The position numbers and the translations under genes were made by a program. 64,000 bases of DNA from the NCBI GenBank assembly GCA_002256435.1, contig NKJC01000001.1, forward strand, positions 682,001 through 746,000. The letters run 5' to 3'. This DNA comes from Chitinophagaceae bacterium BSSC1. Its GTDB lineage: Bacteria > Bacteroidota > Bacteroidia > Chitinophagales > Chitinophagaceae. The notes under the pieces were generated by a model that saw nothing but the letters and a program-made list of their open reading frames with translations, ran no database searches and was not told the DNA's origin. This document shows positions 34,221-43,570 of the stretch, in pieces; position 1 is the stretch's first letter; each line of letters starts with the position of its first letter.

Positions 34221-35204
34221 ATGATGAAGAGCTTTTGGGCAAGGCTGGTGATTCAAACCAGCATCAAAAACAAGTTGCGCAAGCAATCTGGTGATGGCAA
34301 CCTCACTAGCTATGCTTTTGCCAAGAGTTACCGAGCCTATTTGGTATCAGTAAAGCATTTGTTTACTGATGGATTATATATTCTCACGGGCATATTCTCA
34401 GCTGCATTTGGTTTAAAAGGTTTTTTAATTGTCAATCATTTTATTGATGGAGGTGCAACAGGGATTTCTCTATTGGCATCGGCCTTAACAAAAATTCCCC
34501 TTTACCAATTAATCATTGGGATAAATATCCCTTTTATGATATTGGGTTATATAGTGATTGGTAAACAGTTTGCTATTAAAACCGGACTAGCCATTTTGGG
34601 TTTATCCATTTGTTTGGCCTTGGTCAATTTCCCCCATATTACCAATGACAAATTACTGGTGGCTGTTTTTGGAGGGATCTTCTTAGGGGCGGGGATTGGA
34701 TTTTCTGTAAGAGGGGGAGCCGTAATAGATGGTACAGAAGTATTAGCCATTTACCTCAGTAGAAAATTTGGAACAACCATTGGAGATATCATCATCATCA
34801 TCAACGTTTTTATTTTCTCTGCGGCTGCATATTTTTTAAGTATTGAAATTGCGTTATACTCCATGATCACCTACTTATCTGTTTCAAAAACCTTAGACTT
34901 TATCATTGAAGGTATTGATGAGTATACTGGCGTAACCATTATCTCTAGTAAAAGTGAAGAAATTAGACAAATGATTATTACAAAAATGGGAAGGGGTGTT
35001 ACAGTTTATAGTGGAAAGCGAGGTTATGGAAAAAGGGGCGAAACCAAAGAAGTGGATATTATCTATACCGTGATCACCAGATTAGAATTAAATAAATTGA
35101 ATACTGAAATAGAGAAAATTGAACCCAATGCATTTGTTGTCATGAATAGTGTCAAAGACACCAAGGGTGGTATTGTAAAGAAGAGACCTTTGAAACACTC
35201 ATAA
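34221..35204 (+). CDS. YitT-family membrane protein (DUF161/DUF2179)
   Basis: The 327-residue protein has an N-terminal basic extension (residues 1-45), about five to six transmembrane helices of the YitT/DUF161 type (F-L-I-V-N-H-F-I-D-G-G-A-T-G-I-S at about 70-85), and a C-terminal soluble DUF2179 domain (about 240-320) with G-R-G-V-T-V-Y-S-G-K-R-G-Y. The function of the family is unknown; DUF2179 is a small ligand-binding-like fold. The N-terminal extension is longer than in most homologs. It is followed after 11 bases by the DUF4421 gene. Confidence 0.85.
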   Translation: MMKSFWARLVIQTSIKNKLRKQSGDGNLTSYAFAKSYRAYLVSVKHLFTDGLYILTGIFSAAFGLKGFLIVNHFIDGGATGISLLASALTKIPLYQLIIGINIPFMILGYIVIGKQFAIKTGLAILGLSICLALVNFPHITNDKLLVAVFGGIFLGAGIGFSVRGGAVIDGTEVLAIYLSRKFGTTIGDIIIIINVFIFSAAAYFLSIEIALYSMITYLSVSKTLDFIIEGIDEYTGVTIISSKSEEIRQMIITKMGRGVTVYSGKRGYGKRGETKEVDIIYTVITRLELNKLNTEIEKIEPNAFVVMNSVKDTKGGIVKKRPLKHS

Positions 35205-35215
35205 TCAGCAGAAGA

Positions 35216-36271
35216 TTGAACAAAGTTGTAAAGTATCCCTACCTAGCCATAGTTCTGGCAATGCTATTAACCTTAGCACAAAAGGATTCTATTGCCCAAC
35301 ATTTTAAAAAACAGGATAGCAGTTCTATCAAACACTCAATAGAAAGCTTTAGAAATAAAATCCATTTTACCCTAAGTCAAAATACAGATAATGAGAATTT
35401 ATCTCAAACCACTGGTCAAAACAATTTTCATTTAAGCCCCAATAATAGCAGTATTTCTAAACTTAGTTTTAGTTATCAATTCATCTCATTTAGCATTCGT
35501 TTTATTCCCAAATTTATCCCTGGTAATAATGATGTAGCAACCAAGGGTAATACCATTAGTCATGGACTTGGGTTAAATTATAATTACAAAAATTGGTATT
35601 CACAAATGTCCTATCATAAGACCAGTGGGTACTATTTAGAAAACAGTAGTGATTTTGTTGCAGGCTGGCAACCTGGTGACAAATACTTACAATTACCAGA
35701 TATCACATATAAAGAATATCAACTTAATTTATTTTATAGATCCAACGCTTTATTTTCCTTTAATGCTTTGTTGAATCAAACAGAAAGGCAATTAAAATCT
35801 GCAGGCACTTGGCTTCCTGGTATTTCTATTAGAAATTACATTATTGACAACCAAGGTGCTACTCCTGGCACTAGTAGCCAAAGAAGTAATAACATTGAAG
35901 GATTATTATCTGCAGGTTATCAATATACAGCAGTAATGAACAAAGGTTGGTTTGGTAGTCTTGGCTTTATTCCTGCCATGGGTTTATTGAATGTAAAGAT
36001 TACAACTCGTTTGCCTTCCGGCGATATCCATTCCTCTGAAAAAAACACTGTTTATAGGTTAAGGGGCATTGGAGGAATAGGTTATCAGTCTAACAAATGG
36101 TATGCAGGCTGTTATGCCAATTGGAATTATCTATCTTATAAACAAGAAAACTCCAGTGTACAAAACAGCGAAGATAAATTTAGTTATCAGTTCTATTTGG
36201 GAATAAGGTTGAAAAGCCCAAAACTACTTGAGTCAAAAACCAATGACGTAAAACATTTGATTGAAAAATAA
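35216..36271 (+). CDS. Exported DUF4421-family outer membrane-like protein
   Basis: The 351-residue protein resembles DUF4421: F-R-N-K-I-H-F-T-L-S-Q-N-T-D-N (about 45-59), S-I-R-F-I-P-K-F-I-P-G-N-N-D, and K-T-S-G-Y-Y-L-E-N. Repeated aromatic strands suggest an outer membrane beta-barrel. I use the TTG at 35216 because it gives a complete signal peptide with a basic start (M-N-K-V-V-K) and a cleavage-like D-S-I-A-Q near residue 28; the first in-frame ATG falls inside the hydrophobic core. No function is known. It lies 11 bases after the YitT gene. Confidence 0.75.
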   Translation: MNKVVKYPYLAIVLAMLLTLAQKDSIAQHFKKQDSSSIKHSIESFRNKIHFTLSQNTDNENLSQTTGQNNFHLSPNNSSISKLSFSYQFISFSIRFIPKFIPGNNDVATKGNTISHGLGLNYNYKNWYSQMSYHKTSGYYLENSSDFVAGWQPGDKYLQLPDITYKEYQLNLFYRSNALFSFNALLNQTERQLKSAGTWLPGISIRNYIIDNQGATPGTSSQRSNNIEGLLSAGYQYTAVMNKGWFGSLGFIPAMGLLNVKITTRLPSGDIHSSEKNTVYRLRGIGGIGYQSNKWYAGCYANWNYLSYKQENSSVQNSEDKFSYQFYLGIRLKSPKLLESKTNDVKHLIEK

Positions 36272-36298
36272 TTTAATTTCAAAATACAAATTGAACCC

Positions 36299-36706
36299 AT
36301 GAAATCAGGAATGCAGCCAGCCAAAGACATGGATAGCTATATTGCAGAATTTCCTTCTAGCACTCAGGTAAAGTTGAAAAAAATTAGAAAACTCATACAA
36401 CAACTTGTACCCGCAGCAACAGAAGACATAAAATATGGTATGCCCACTTTTGTGTTAAAAGGTAATTTGGTGCATTTTGCAGGCTATCAACATCATATTG
36501 GATTTTATCCAACTCCTGCTGTGATTGTTCATTTTGAAAAACAATTAAAACCCTACCAAACTTCAAAAGGAGCCATTCAATTTCCTATTGATGAGCCCAT
36601 CCCTTTTGACTTAATAGAGTCTATGGTAAAATATAGATTAAAACATCATCAAGAGGGTTTGGCCATGAAAGAATTAGCCAAGACTACCAAAAATAAAAAA
36701 GCTTAA
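36299..36706 (+). CDS. DUF1801 iron-chaperone-like protein (YdhG type)
   Basis: The 135-residue protein is a standard DUF1801 member: M-D-S-Y-I-A-E-F-P, L-V-P-A-A-T-E-D-I-K-Y-G-M-P-T-F (about 41-56), F-A-G-Y-Q-H-H-I-G-F-Y-P-T-P, and K-G-A-I-Q-F-P-I-D-E-P-I-P. Relatives such as frataxin-like Fra act in intracellular iron handling. The gene's stop overlaps the start of the pentapeptide-repeat gene (TAATG), so they are co-translated. Confidence 0.87.
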   Translation: MKSGMQPAKDMDSYIAEFPSSTQVKLKKIRKLIQQLVPAATEDIKYGMPTFVLKGNLVHFAGYQHHIGFYPTPAVIVHFEKQLKPYQTSKGAIQFPIDEPIPFDLIESMVKYRLKHHQEGLAMKELAKTTKNKKA

Positions 36707-37275
36707 TGATGGTTTATCAAGAAGATCAAGAATTCCAAAAAGTAGATTATACAGAGAAAGGTTTTCCACAAGGATCTTACGAATCTTGTACATTTATTGA
36801 TTGCAATTTTTCCAATACAGATTTATCTACTTGCAATTTTACAGATTGCGATTTCAAGGGCTGCAATTTAGGCATGGCTAAGTTATCCAATACTGTTTTG
36901 AACGATGTTCGTTTTAATGAATGCAAACTATTGGGGCTACATTTTGAAGACAGTAATCGGGTTCTTTTTTCTGTAAAGTTCAAAAAGTCAAATCTGCATC
37001 TTTCATGTTTCTATCAATTAAAAATGAAACAAACTAGCTTTCTAGAATGTCAATTAGAAGAAGTAGATTTTACAGAAACTGATTTAACTAGTGCTGTTTT
37101 TGAGCAGTGTAATTTAGCTGGAGCCGTTTTTGATAATACCATTTTAGAAAAAGCCAATTTTTGCAGCTCTTTTAATTTTCAGATCAATCCCAACCAAAAC
37201 AAAATGAAACAGGCCCAGTTTTCTAGAACAGAACTAGCAGGTTTATTGGGTAGTTTTCCTATCAAGATTGTTTAA
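36706..37275 (+). CDS. Pentapeptide-repeat protein
   Basis: The 189-residue protein is built of A/C-x-F/L-x-x pentapeptide repeats (C-N-F-S-N, T-D-L-S-T, C-N-F-T-D, C-D-F-K-G and so on), which fold as a right-handed quadrilateral beta-helix. Cysteine is unusually frequent at the repeat start. Some pentapeptide proteins (MfpA, Qnr) mimic DNA and protect gyrase; the sequence alone does not show that here. It is translationally coupled to the DUF1801 gene upstream. Confidence 0.88.
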   Translation: MMVYQEDQEFQKVDYTEKGFPQGSYESCTFIDCNFSNTDLSTCNFTDCDFKGCNLGMAKLSNTVLNDVRFNECKLLGLHFEDSNRVLFSVKFKKSNLHLSCFYQLKMKQTSFLECQLEEVDFTETDLTSAVFEQCNLAGAVFDNTILEKANFCSSFNFQINPNQNKMKQAQFSRTELAGLLGSFPIKIV

Positions 37276-37337
37276 ATACCCATTGCAGGGTATGGCAAGC
37301 TAAAAGGGTTTACAAACCTTTGAGCAAAGAAATTTGC

Positions 37338-38255
37338 ATGAAAAAACTGCTTGCGCTTTTAGTTTGTAACTGTTATGTACTTGTCCATTTTGCTCAGGAA
37401 AAGCCAATACCAACCGCTATTCCTGGTACAAAATTTCAAATGATAGCACCTCCTGGATTTCAACTAGCGCAAAGCTTTAGTGGTTTTTCTAATGATTCCT
37501 TAAAAGCTTCTATTATGGTAAGCGATATTCCAACTTCCATGAAGACTATCGCCGCAGGCTTTACTAAAGAAAAACTAAGCGCAAGTGGATTGAGTCTAAT
37601 ATGCACAGACAGTTTGTTACTAAATGGGATGCCTTGTCAATTGCTACATATTACCCAACAAGTGGGAGATATCAAATATTTAAAAAAAGTCTTACTCTTT
37701 GGAGACAGTTCTAAAACAACCATTGTTAATGGCATTTATCCAGCAACAGCAGCGCACTTGGGTAAACCTATTCAAAACGCTTTATTGAGTATTGAGTTCA
37801 ATAACAATCTGGATGACGACCCCATGCACGCAGTCAATTTTTCTATTGACACCATTGGCTCTGGATTGTTGTTAGCCAAATACCAAAATGGCACATTACT
37901 ATTTTCAAAGGACGGAAAAATACCTACTACTGCTCCTACCCTAATTGTAGGCAGTTCTTTTTCTGCTCAAAACATAGCGGATAAAAAACAATTTTCCATT
38001 GATAGGTTGAAACAGTTGCCCGGAGGTCTTACTGCCCAGATCCAAAGCCTGATTCCTGTTAAGCAAAGCAATTTAGAAGGTTTTGAAATAGTTGCTAGTG
38101 CCAAAATCTACAGCGACAAGGAGGATTTGCTCTACCAATGCCTGTTTTTTGATAAAAAGGGCAATTATTTTATGGTAGTAGGCCTTGCCAATATAGAAAT
38201 GACAAAAAATCTGCAAGTCTTCCGTAAAATGGCAGAAAGCTTAGAGCCCAAATAA
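37338..38255 (+). CDS. Exported protein of unknown function
   Basis: The 305-residue product has a signal peptide (M-K-K-L-L-A-L-L then V-H-F-A-Q, about residue 20). The mature part opens with P-G-T-K-F-Q-M-I-A-P-P-G-F, a motif seen in exported proteins with a PsbP/DUF-type alpha-beta fold, and seems to contain two related halves (about 25-155 and 160-305). I recognise no characterised family. I start at the ATG at 37338, just after a TTTG; a TTG at 37320 would add six residues before the signal peptide. Confidence 0.75.
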   Translation: MKKLLALLVCNCYVLVHFAQEKPIPTAIPGTKFQMIAPPGFQLAQSFSGFSNDSLKASIMVSDIPTSMKTIAAGFTKEKLSASGLSLICTDSLLLNGMPCQLLHITQQVGDIKYLKKVLLFGDSSKTTIVNGIYPATAAHLGKPIQNALLSIEFNNNLDDDPMHAVNFSIDTIGSGLLLAKYQNGTLLFSKDGKIPTTAPTLIVGSSFSAQNIADKKQFSIDRLKQLPGGLTAQIQSLIPVKQSNLEGFEIVASAKIYSDKEDLLYQCLFFDKKGNYFMVVGLANIEMTKNLQVFRKMAESLEPK

Positions 38256-38320
38256 CTAACAGGCCCAGATTCCCATTTTAATCATGTTTTGGAATGACAT
38301 TAGTCATAAAACTAAGAACC

Positions 38321-38357
38321 GTTAGTTTTTAATTTTAGGATGTAAAAAACAACTAAC
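38321..38357 (+). promoter_or_regulatory. Inverted repeat upstream of the 144-residue gene
   Basis: GTTAGTT (38321-38327) and AACTAAC (38351-38357) form a seven-base inverted repeat in the AT-rich intergenic region; a further GTTAG-like half (CTAACG) follows. It may be an operator or part of the promoter. Confidence 0.3.
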
Positions 38358-38382
38358 ATTCCTAACGATTAAACAGTAACAA

Positions 38383-38817
38383 ATGAAAACGGAGTATTGG
38401 ATCAATGTTAAACGGGTGGATAACCGTTTACTCATTTTCCTTAATGGCGAAACAGTTTGGGACAGCGGCATTATCCATGATGACCCAGAAATGGATCATT
38501 ATATTCAAATAACAGAACAACTGGTTTTACACGCATCGCATACCAGCGAATTGATTTTTGAAGGCTTTAATGATTCTTATAATGGCAATGCAGACAATGG
38601 TGAACTTAATCCATGGCATTTCCATTACAGAGTTTTCTCAAGAACAGTTGATGCTTCAGGTACAGTGATCAACGAAACAGATTTGCTAGCCCCTTATAAT
38701 GAAAAACATCTCTCTAATCCCAACGTGAGAGCTATTAACAATCGCTATCAAATTGTGCGCAAGAACGCAGAATACAAAGTGGTGTCTAACTCACTTTCAC
38801 AACATTTCTACAACTAG
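38383..38817 (+). CDS. Conserved hypothetical, possibly beta-sandwich/galactose-binding-like
   Basis: The 144-residue cytoplasmic protein has no signal peptide and no family I recognise. The sequence (W-I-N-V-K-R-V-D-N-R-L-L-I-F-L-N-G-E-T-V-W-D-S-G, then E-L-I-F-E-G-F-N-D-S-Y, and N-P-W-H-F-H-Y-R-V) alternates hydrophobic residues as in a beta sandwich and recalls small carbohydrate-binding domains. It is monocistronic: a 127-base leader with an inverted repeat precedes it and a strong terminator follows. Confidence 0.65.
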   Translation: MKTEYWINVKRVDNRLLIFLNGETVWDSGIIHDDPEMDHYIQITEQLVLHASHTSELIFEGFNDSYNGNADNGELNPWHFHYRVFSRTVDASGTVINETDLLAPYNEKHLSNPNVRAINNRYQIVRKNAEYKVVSNSLSQHFYN

Positions 38818-38820
38818 ACA

Positions 38821-38855
38821 GGGGACCAAGTGTCCCCTTCTTTTTTCTTTTTTTA
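38821..38855 (+). terminator. Intrinsic terminator after the 144-residue gene
   Basis: GGGGAC (38821-38826) pairs with GTCCCC (38832-38837) across a five-base loop and is followed by a long T-rich run. Confidence 0.85.
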
Positions 38856-38873
38856 CTCACTAAAATTGTAACA

Positions 38874-41630
38874 ATGGCACAAGCAAAAAAAGCCGTCAAG
38901 TACGTCTATTCTTTTGGCGGTGGCAAAGCAGATGGAAATGAATCCATGAAAAATTTACTGGGTGGCAAGGGTGCAAACCTAGCAGAAATGGCAGGTCATC
39001 CCAAGCTCAGACTTCCTGTTCCTCCAGGGTTCACTATTACTACTGAGGTATGTACTTACTATTATCAAAACAAGAAAAAATATCCGCCGGTATTACAGGC
39101 GCAGTTGCAAAAAGCATTGTCGGAAGTGGAGAAACTGATTGGCAAAAAATTTGGCGACGTAAATAATCCTTTATTGGTTTCAGTTAGATCTGGTGCACGT
39201 AAATCTATGCCAGGAATGATGGAAACCGTATTGGATATTGGTTTGAATGAAAAAACCATTGAAGGTGTGATCAAACAATCTGGTGACGCTAGGTTTGCTT
39301 ACGATGCATATAGAAGGTTGATCATGATGTATGCCGATGTGGTGATGGAAAAAGCAGGCGGCATAGAAGTGAAAAATGGCAAGGGCATCCGCAAAGTATT
39401 GGATGAGAAACTGGAAAAAATCAAACACAAAAATGGTTACCAGTTTGATACCGATTTAAAAGTAGATGAACTTAAAGCCTTGGTAAAGGACTTTAAAGCA
39501 ACTGTGTTAAAAGTATTGGGCAAACCATTCCCAGAAGATCCATTTGAACAACTATGGGGTAGTATTGGGGCGGTATTTAGCAGCTGGAGTGGTAAACGTG
39601 CCATTGAATATAGGAGAATTGAAAAAATTCCTGATGAGTGGGGAACCGCCGTGAACGTTCAAGCCATGGTATTTGGTAATATGGGTGATACCAGTGCTAC
39701 TGGTGTGGCATTTACTAGAAATCCAGGCAATGGTGAAAATAAATTCTATGGAGAATACCTATTGAATGCACAGGGTGAAGACGTGGTAGCTGGTATTAGA
39801 ACTCCCGCACCTGTAAATGAATATTCTAAAAATGACCAAAGCAAACACTTACCCACACTGGAAAAAACTATGCCAGTAGTGTACAAAGAATTGTTTGCTA
39901 TTCAAGCCAAATTAGAAAAGCATTACAAAGACATGCAGGATATTGAGTTCACCATTGAAAAAGGAAAACTCTATATGCTACAATGCCGTATAGGTAAACG
40001 CAATGGTATTGCTGCGGTAAAGATTGCTTCTGACATGTACAATGAAAAAATCATTGATGTAAAAACAGCAGTGATGCGTGTAGGACCCAACCAATTGGTA
40101 GAATTATTATTACCCATGTTGGATCCAAAAATTCAAGCAGCCACCAAACCCATTGCCAAAGGATTACCAGCCGGTCCGGGTGGTGCCAAAGGCCGTGTGG
40201 TATTTAGTTCCAATGATGCTGTAGAATGGGCTAGCAAAGGAGAAAAAGTAATCTTGGTAAGAGAAGAAACTTCTCCAGAAGACGTAGACGGCATGCACAA
40301 ATCTCAAGCAATTTTAACCACCAAGGGAGGAATGACTTCACACGCTGCATTGGTTGCTCGTGGTTGGGGTAAATGCTGTATTGTAGGCTGCGCCGATATT
40401 GAAATTCATAGCGAGACCAAATCTTTTAAAGCAAACGATGGTACTTATATCAAAGAAGGTGAATGGATTAGCTTAGATGGAACCAAGGGTCTGGTATATC
40501 ATGGCAGCATGCCGTTGGTAGACATTGATATTGATAAAAACCAGGCTTATAAGAATTTGATGAAGCTGGTAGATAAGGTAAAAGTAATGGGTGTTCGCAC
40601 CAATGCTGAAACTCCTAATGATGCTGCTCAAGGTTTAAAATTTGGTGCAGAAGGTATTGGTCTATTCCGCACAGAGCATATGTTCTATGGAGAAGGAAGT
40701 GATGAACCACTATTCTTGTTGCGCAAAATGATTGTGAGCAAAACAGAGAAAGAAAGAAGGGTGGCATTGAATGACCTTTCTAAATTTGTAAAAAAAGACG
40801 TGAAAGCTACCTTGCTCACCATGCATGGTTTGCCTGTTACTTTCCGTTTATTGGATCCTCCACTGCACGAATTTGTACCACATGATGCGGCCAAACTAAA
40901 CCAGTTAAGTAAAGAGCTGGGCATTAGTATGAGCTTGTTAAAAAGAAGGGTGTTGGCATTGCATGAGAATAACCCCATGTTAGGTCACCGTGGTGTTCGT
41001 TTGGGTATTAGCTATCCTGAGATTACAGAAATGCAGATCAGGGCCATCTTAGAAGCTACTGCTGAATTAATCATTGCTGGCAAGAAAGCACTTCCAGAAA
41101 TCATGGTACCAGTTACTTGTACCGTGAATGAATTGGTGCATCAAAAAGCCATTGTAGACAGGGTATACAAAGAAGTTTGTGAAAAAACCAAACTGAAAAA
41201 AATTCCATATCTCTATGGCACTATGATTGAAATTCCAAGGGCCGCTTTAAAAGCAGAAAAAATGGCTACTGTAGCTGACTTCTTCAGCTTTGGTACCAAT
41301 GACCTAACACAAATGAGCTTTGGATTTAGCCGTGATGATATTGGCGGATTCTTACCCAACTATCTTGATCAAAAAATCTTGGAAGATGATCCATTCCAAA
41401 CCATTGACCAAGAAGGTGTGGGTGAATTAATCAAATTTGGTACAGAACGTGGACGCAGCACTAAGCCCAATTTAAAAGTGGGAATCTGTGGTGAGCACGG
41501 TGGCGATGCCGAGAGTGTGATGTTCTGTCACAGAATTGGTTTGAACTATGTTAGTTGTTCTCCGTTCCGTGTGCCCATTGCCCGTCTGGCTGCGGCACAG
41601 GCTGCGCTATTATTTCCTAGGAAAAAATAG
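38874..41630 (+). CDS. ppdK: Pyruvate, phosphate dikinase
   Basis: PPDK interconverts pyruvate, ATP and phosphate with PEP, AMP and pyrophosphate, linking glycolysis and gluconeogenesis. The 918-residue protein has the N-terminal ATP-grasp domain (G-G-K-G-A-N-L-A-E-M at about 27-36), the swivelling phosphohistidine domain with H490 in G-G-M-T-S-H-A-A-L-V, and the C-terminal PEP-binding barrel with the catalytic cysteine in V-G-I-C-G-E-H-G-G-D (near 870). The length is slightly above the usual 870-900. It is monocistronic, flanked by terminators. Confidence 0.95.
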   Translation: MAQAKKAVKYVYSFGGGKADGNESMKNLLGGKGANLAEMAGHPKLRLPVPPGFTITTEVCTYYYQNKKKYPPVLQAQLQKALSEVEKLIGKKFGDVNNPLLVSVRSGARKSMPGMMETVLDIGLNEKTIEGVIKQSGDARFAYDAYRRLIMMYADVVMEKAGGIEVKNGKGIRKVLDEKLEKIKHKNGYQFDTDLKVDELKALVKDFKATVLKVLGKPFPEDPFEQLWGSIGAVFSSWSGKRAIEYRRIEKIPDEWGTAVNVQAMVFGNMGDTSATGVAFTRNPGNGENKFYGEYLLNAQGEDVVAGIRTPAPVNEYSKNDQSKHLPTLEKTMPVVYKELFAIQAKLEKHYKDMQDIEFTIEKGKLYMLQCRIGKRNGIAAVKIASDMYNEKIIDVKTAVMRVGPNQLVELLLPMLDPKIQAATKPIAKGLPAGPGGAKGRVVFSSNDAVEWASKGEKVILVREETSPEDVDGMHKSQAILTTKGGMTSHAALVARGWGKCCIVGCADIEIHSETKSFKANDGTYIKEGEWISLDGTKGLVYHGSMPLVDIDIDKNQAYKNLMKLVDKVKVMGVRTNAETPNDAAQGLKFGAEGIGLFRTEHMFYGEGSDEPLFLLRKMIVSKTEKERRVALNDLSKFVKKDVKATLLTMHGLPVTFRLLDPPLHEFVPHDAAKLNQLSKELGISMSLLKRRVLALHENNPMLGHRGVRLGISYPEITEMQIRAILEATAELIIAGKKALPEIMVPVTCTVNELVHQKAIVDRVYKEVCEKTKLKKIPYLYGTMIEIPRAALKAEKMATVADFFSFGTNDLTQMSFGFSRDDIGGFLPNYLDQKILEDDPFQTIDQEGVGELIKFGTERGRSTKPNLKVGICGEHGGDAESVMFCHRIGLNYVSCSPFRVPIARLAAAQAALLFPRKK

Positions 41631-41663
41631 ACAGGGTACTGTTTGAAAAAACAGTTTTGTTTG

Positions 41664-41698
41664 ATCCCCGGCTTCAACCACCGGGGATTTTTTATTTT
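41664..41698. terminator. Bidirectional terminator between ppdK and the convergent propeller gene
   Basis: ATCCCCGG (41664-41671) pairs with CCGGGGAT (41681-41688) with a nine-base loop and T-rich DNA after it. It serves ppdK strongly. The minus-strand gene ends at 41692, inside the T-tract, so the same hairpin can stop its transcript. Confidence 0.85.
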
Positions 41699-43050
41699 CT
41701 ATTTAACCAATCTGCAGGAACAGTAATGATGCAAATATTCATGGTTCTATTATCGGCCGATAACATAGCGGATTCAATTTGAATCTTGGTACCATCCGGA
41801 CTCATGGTTGGATGTGGATGATCCCCAGCAGTTGTTTTGTGCCCCGTGCTCAGCATTTTCATTTCATGGGTTTTTCTATCAATCAAATAAATGCTCCTGC
41901 TAAAGTCATCGCCCACGGCCCACCTGCCATCAGGAGAACCACTCACATGCCAGAGTCCGCTACCACTAGGTGTTTGACCCACTATGGTCATTTCTCTGGT
42001 TCTTAAATTCACAATCCCCAAACCCGTTGGTTTTTCTCTGGTTCCTGAAATTCCCCAGGCAGCTTCCTGACCAGGATTGGCGCCACCAACAGCAGTGCCC
42101 GCAGCAACATTAGTTTGCGTATTTGGAATGGGTCTATGCCCCATAATGGCAATAGCTACTTCGTCTTTTGAAATCACGGCTTCATGCGTGACCCATTCAT
42201 GATCCGCTTCAGGATATAATGGTCTTAAACCTGAACCATCAGACAAAACAGTCCAAGTTCGCTGGGGCGATTTACCACCTGTTTCCCAACAAAAAACTAT
42301 CTCACCTTCTACCCAAGGGTTTGTTTGAATATGACCAATTTGAAAAGGTACTGAGACTACATATTTTGTAGCTCCAGTGATAACATTCAAAGCTCCAATC
42401 CCTGATGGACCAGCCCCCATATTTCTAGGACCATAATTGGATTCTAATTTGGTGCCAGGTTTTAAATACTTAGCAGCCGCTTCTCTACTCACGCGGAAAT
42501 AGACCCATTCTTCCATGCCGTCCAAAGCCATATCGCCACCGGCGCCCCATTCTGCAGGCGTGACACCGCAAACGCGTTGGTAATAAGATGCCTCTTTTAA
42601 TTTTCCCGCTTCACTGTCTTCAAACAATTTTTTCAAGTCTACTTCTATGACTTGTACTGGAGCATTTCTAGTGGTATCTCTGGTCTTGGTACCAGGAATC
42701 AAAGTGTTGCGTAAGAAATAGAGTTTCATAGACCTTCTGGCAATATTGAGCATGCCATTGTATCCACCTTCTGTTACTTGCACCAAGTCTCCTGTTGCTT
42801 CATTCACAGCCATGGCTTCTCCTTTTACCATGCCTGAACTAAAGATCAACCATTTACCATCCGATGTCCATTGATTATGGGTTTGATAAATTTTCCTATC
42901 GCCATGAGGTTGACTGGTCAAGAATACCAATTCGGTTCCTGTAACTGGATCTTTGACAATCTTTTTTTCTGAGGGAAATCGCTTACCAATTTGTGCAATG
43001 CTAGCAATTAGCATAAAGCAAAACAATGGCAGTAGGAACAATCGTTTCAT
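41692..43050 (-). CDS. Exported TolB/oligogalacturonate-lyase-like beta-propeller protein
   Basis: The 452-residue protein has a signal peptide ending S-I-A-Q (residue 20) and WD40/PD40 propeller repeats (Q-W-T-S-D-G-K-W-L-I-F-S and S-P-D-G-R-W-A-V-G-D). The histidine-bearing segments G-H-I-Q-T-N-P-W and A-D-H-E-W-V-T-H-E-A resemble the metal-site blades of PL22 oligogalacturonate lyases, so it is a distant relative of the enzyme at 32855-34105. Lyase activity is not certain. It shares a terminator with ppdK. Confidence 0.72.
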   Translation of the reverse strand: MKRLFLLPLFCFMLIASIAQIGKRFPSEKKIVKDPVTGTELVFLTSQPHGDRKIYQTHNQWTSDGKWLIFSSGMVKGEAMAVNEATGDLVQVTEGGYNGMLNIARRSMKLYFLRNTLIPGTKTRDTTRNAPVQVIEVDLKKLFEDSEAGKLKEASYYQRVCGVTPAEWGAGGDMALDGMEEWVYFRVSREAAAKYLKPGTKLESNYGPRNMGAGPSGIGALNVITGATKYVVSVPFQIGHIQTNPWVEGEIVFCWETGGKSPQRTWTVLSDGSGLRPLYPEADHEWVTHEAVISKDEVAIAIMGHRPIPNTQTNVAAGTAVGGANPGQEAAWGISGTREKPTGLGIVNLRTREMTIVGQTPSGSGLWHVSGSPDGRWAVGDDFSRSIYLIDRKTHEMKMLSTGHKTTAGDHPHPTMSPDGTKIQIESAMLSADNRTMNICIITVPADWLNRK

Positions 43051-43186
43051 ATAGCAATTTGAAATTGGCCCGGAACCCGGTTTTTAAAACTACTGGTAAA
43101 TGAATACCCCTGCGTCCTGAAGCATCCTGTCTGGCATTAACAAAGCAAAGTCCCAGAAATTACTACCTTAGTTGCAAATACCCACT

Positions 43187-43549
43187 ATGCGATTTATTTT
43201 AAAAACCCTTATCACAGCCATAGCCGTTTTAGTTGCAGCCTATATTTTAGACGGAGTTCATGTTAAAGACAGCATGACGGCTGTATTGGTAGCAGCCGTA
43301 TTGGGATTGTTGAACAGTTTTGTAAAACCTATTTTGATTATCATCACCATTCCCATTACCGTATTTACTTTGGGATTGTTCTTACTGGTGATCAATGTTT
43401 TGATTATTAAATGGGTATCTGATATAGTACCCGGATTTAGAGTAGATGGATGGGTCTATGCCCTCTTGTTTAGTTTGGTAGTCTCTATTGCTACTTCACT
43501 CATGGAAAGTTTAGTGGGGACCAATCAGCCCCCACCAAACAATATATAA
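43187..43549 (+). CDS. Phage-holin-superfamily-IV-type small membrane protein
   Basis: The 120-residue protein has four predicted transmembrane helices (starting F-I-L-K-T-L-I-T-A-I-A-V) and the V-L-G-L-L-N-S-F-V-K-P-I-L motif, which identifies the '4-TMS holin superfamily IV' (YvlD-like) proteins. Despite the name these are chromosomal membrane proteins of unknown function, often near PspC-type genes; a PspC operon lies 4 kb away. I start at the ATG at 43187; a TTG at 43172 is in frame. Confidence 0.82.
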   Translation: MRFILKTLITAIAVLVAAYILDGVHVKDSMTAVLVAAVLGLLNSFVKPILIIITIPITVFTLGLFLLVINVLIIKWVSDIVPGFRVDGWVYALLFSLVVSIATSLMESLVGTNQPPPNNI

Positions 43550-43570
43550 TGTCAAGAAACATGTAGCAGC

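Noticed and set aside
36706..37275. Quinolone-resistance (Qnr) protein
   Set aside because: Pentapeptide repeats alone do not show gyrase protection; the cysteine-rich repeats and lack of diagnostic features leave function open.
43187..43549. Prophage remnant, from the holin-family name
   Set aside because: No other phage gene is present; YvlD-like proteins carry this label but are ordinary chromosomal membrane proteins.
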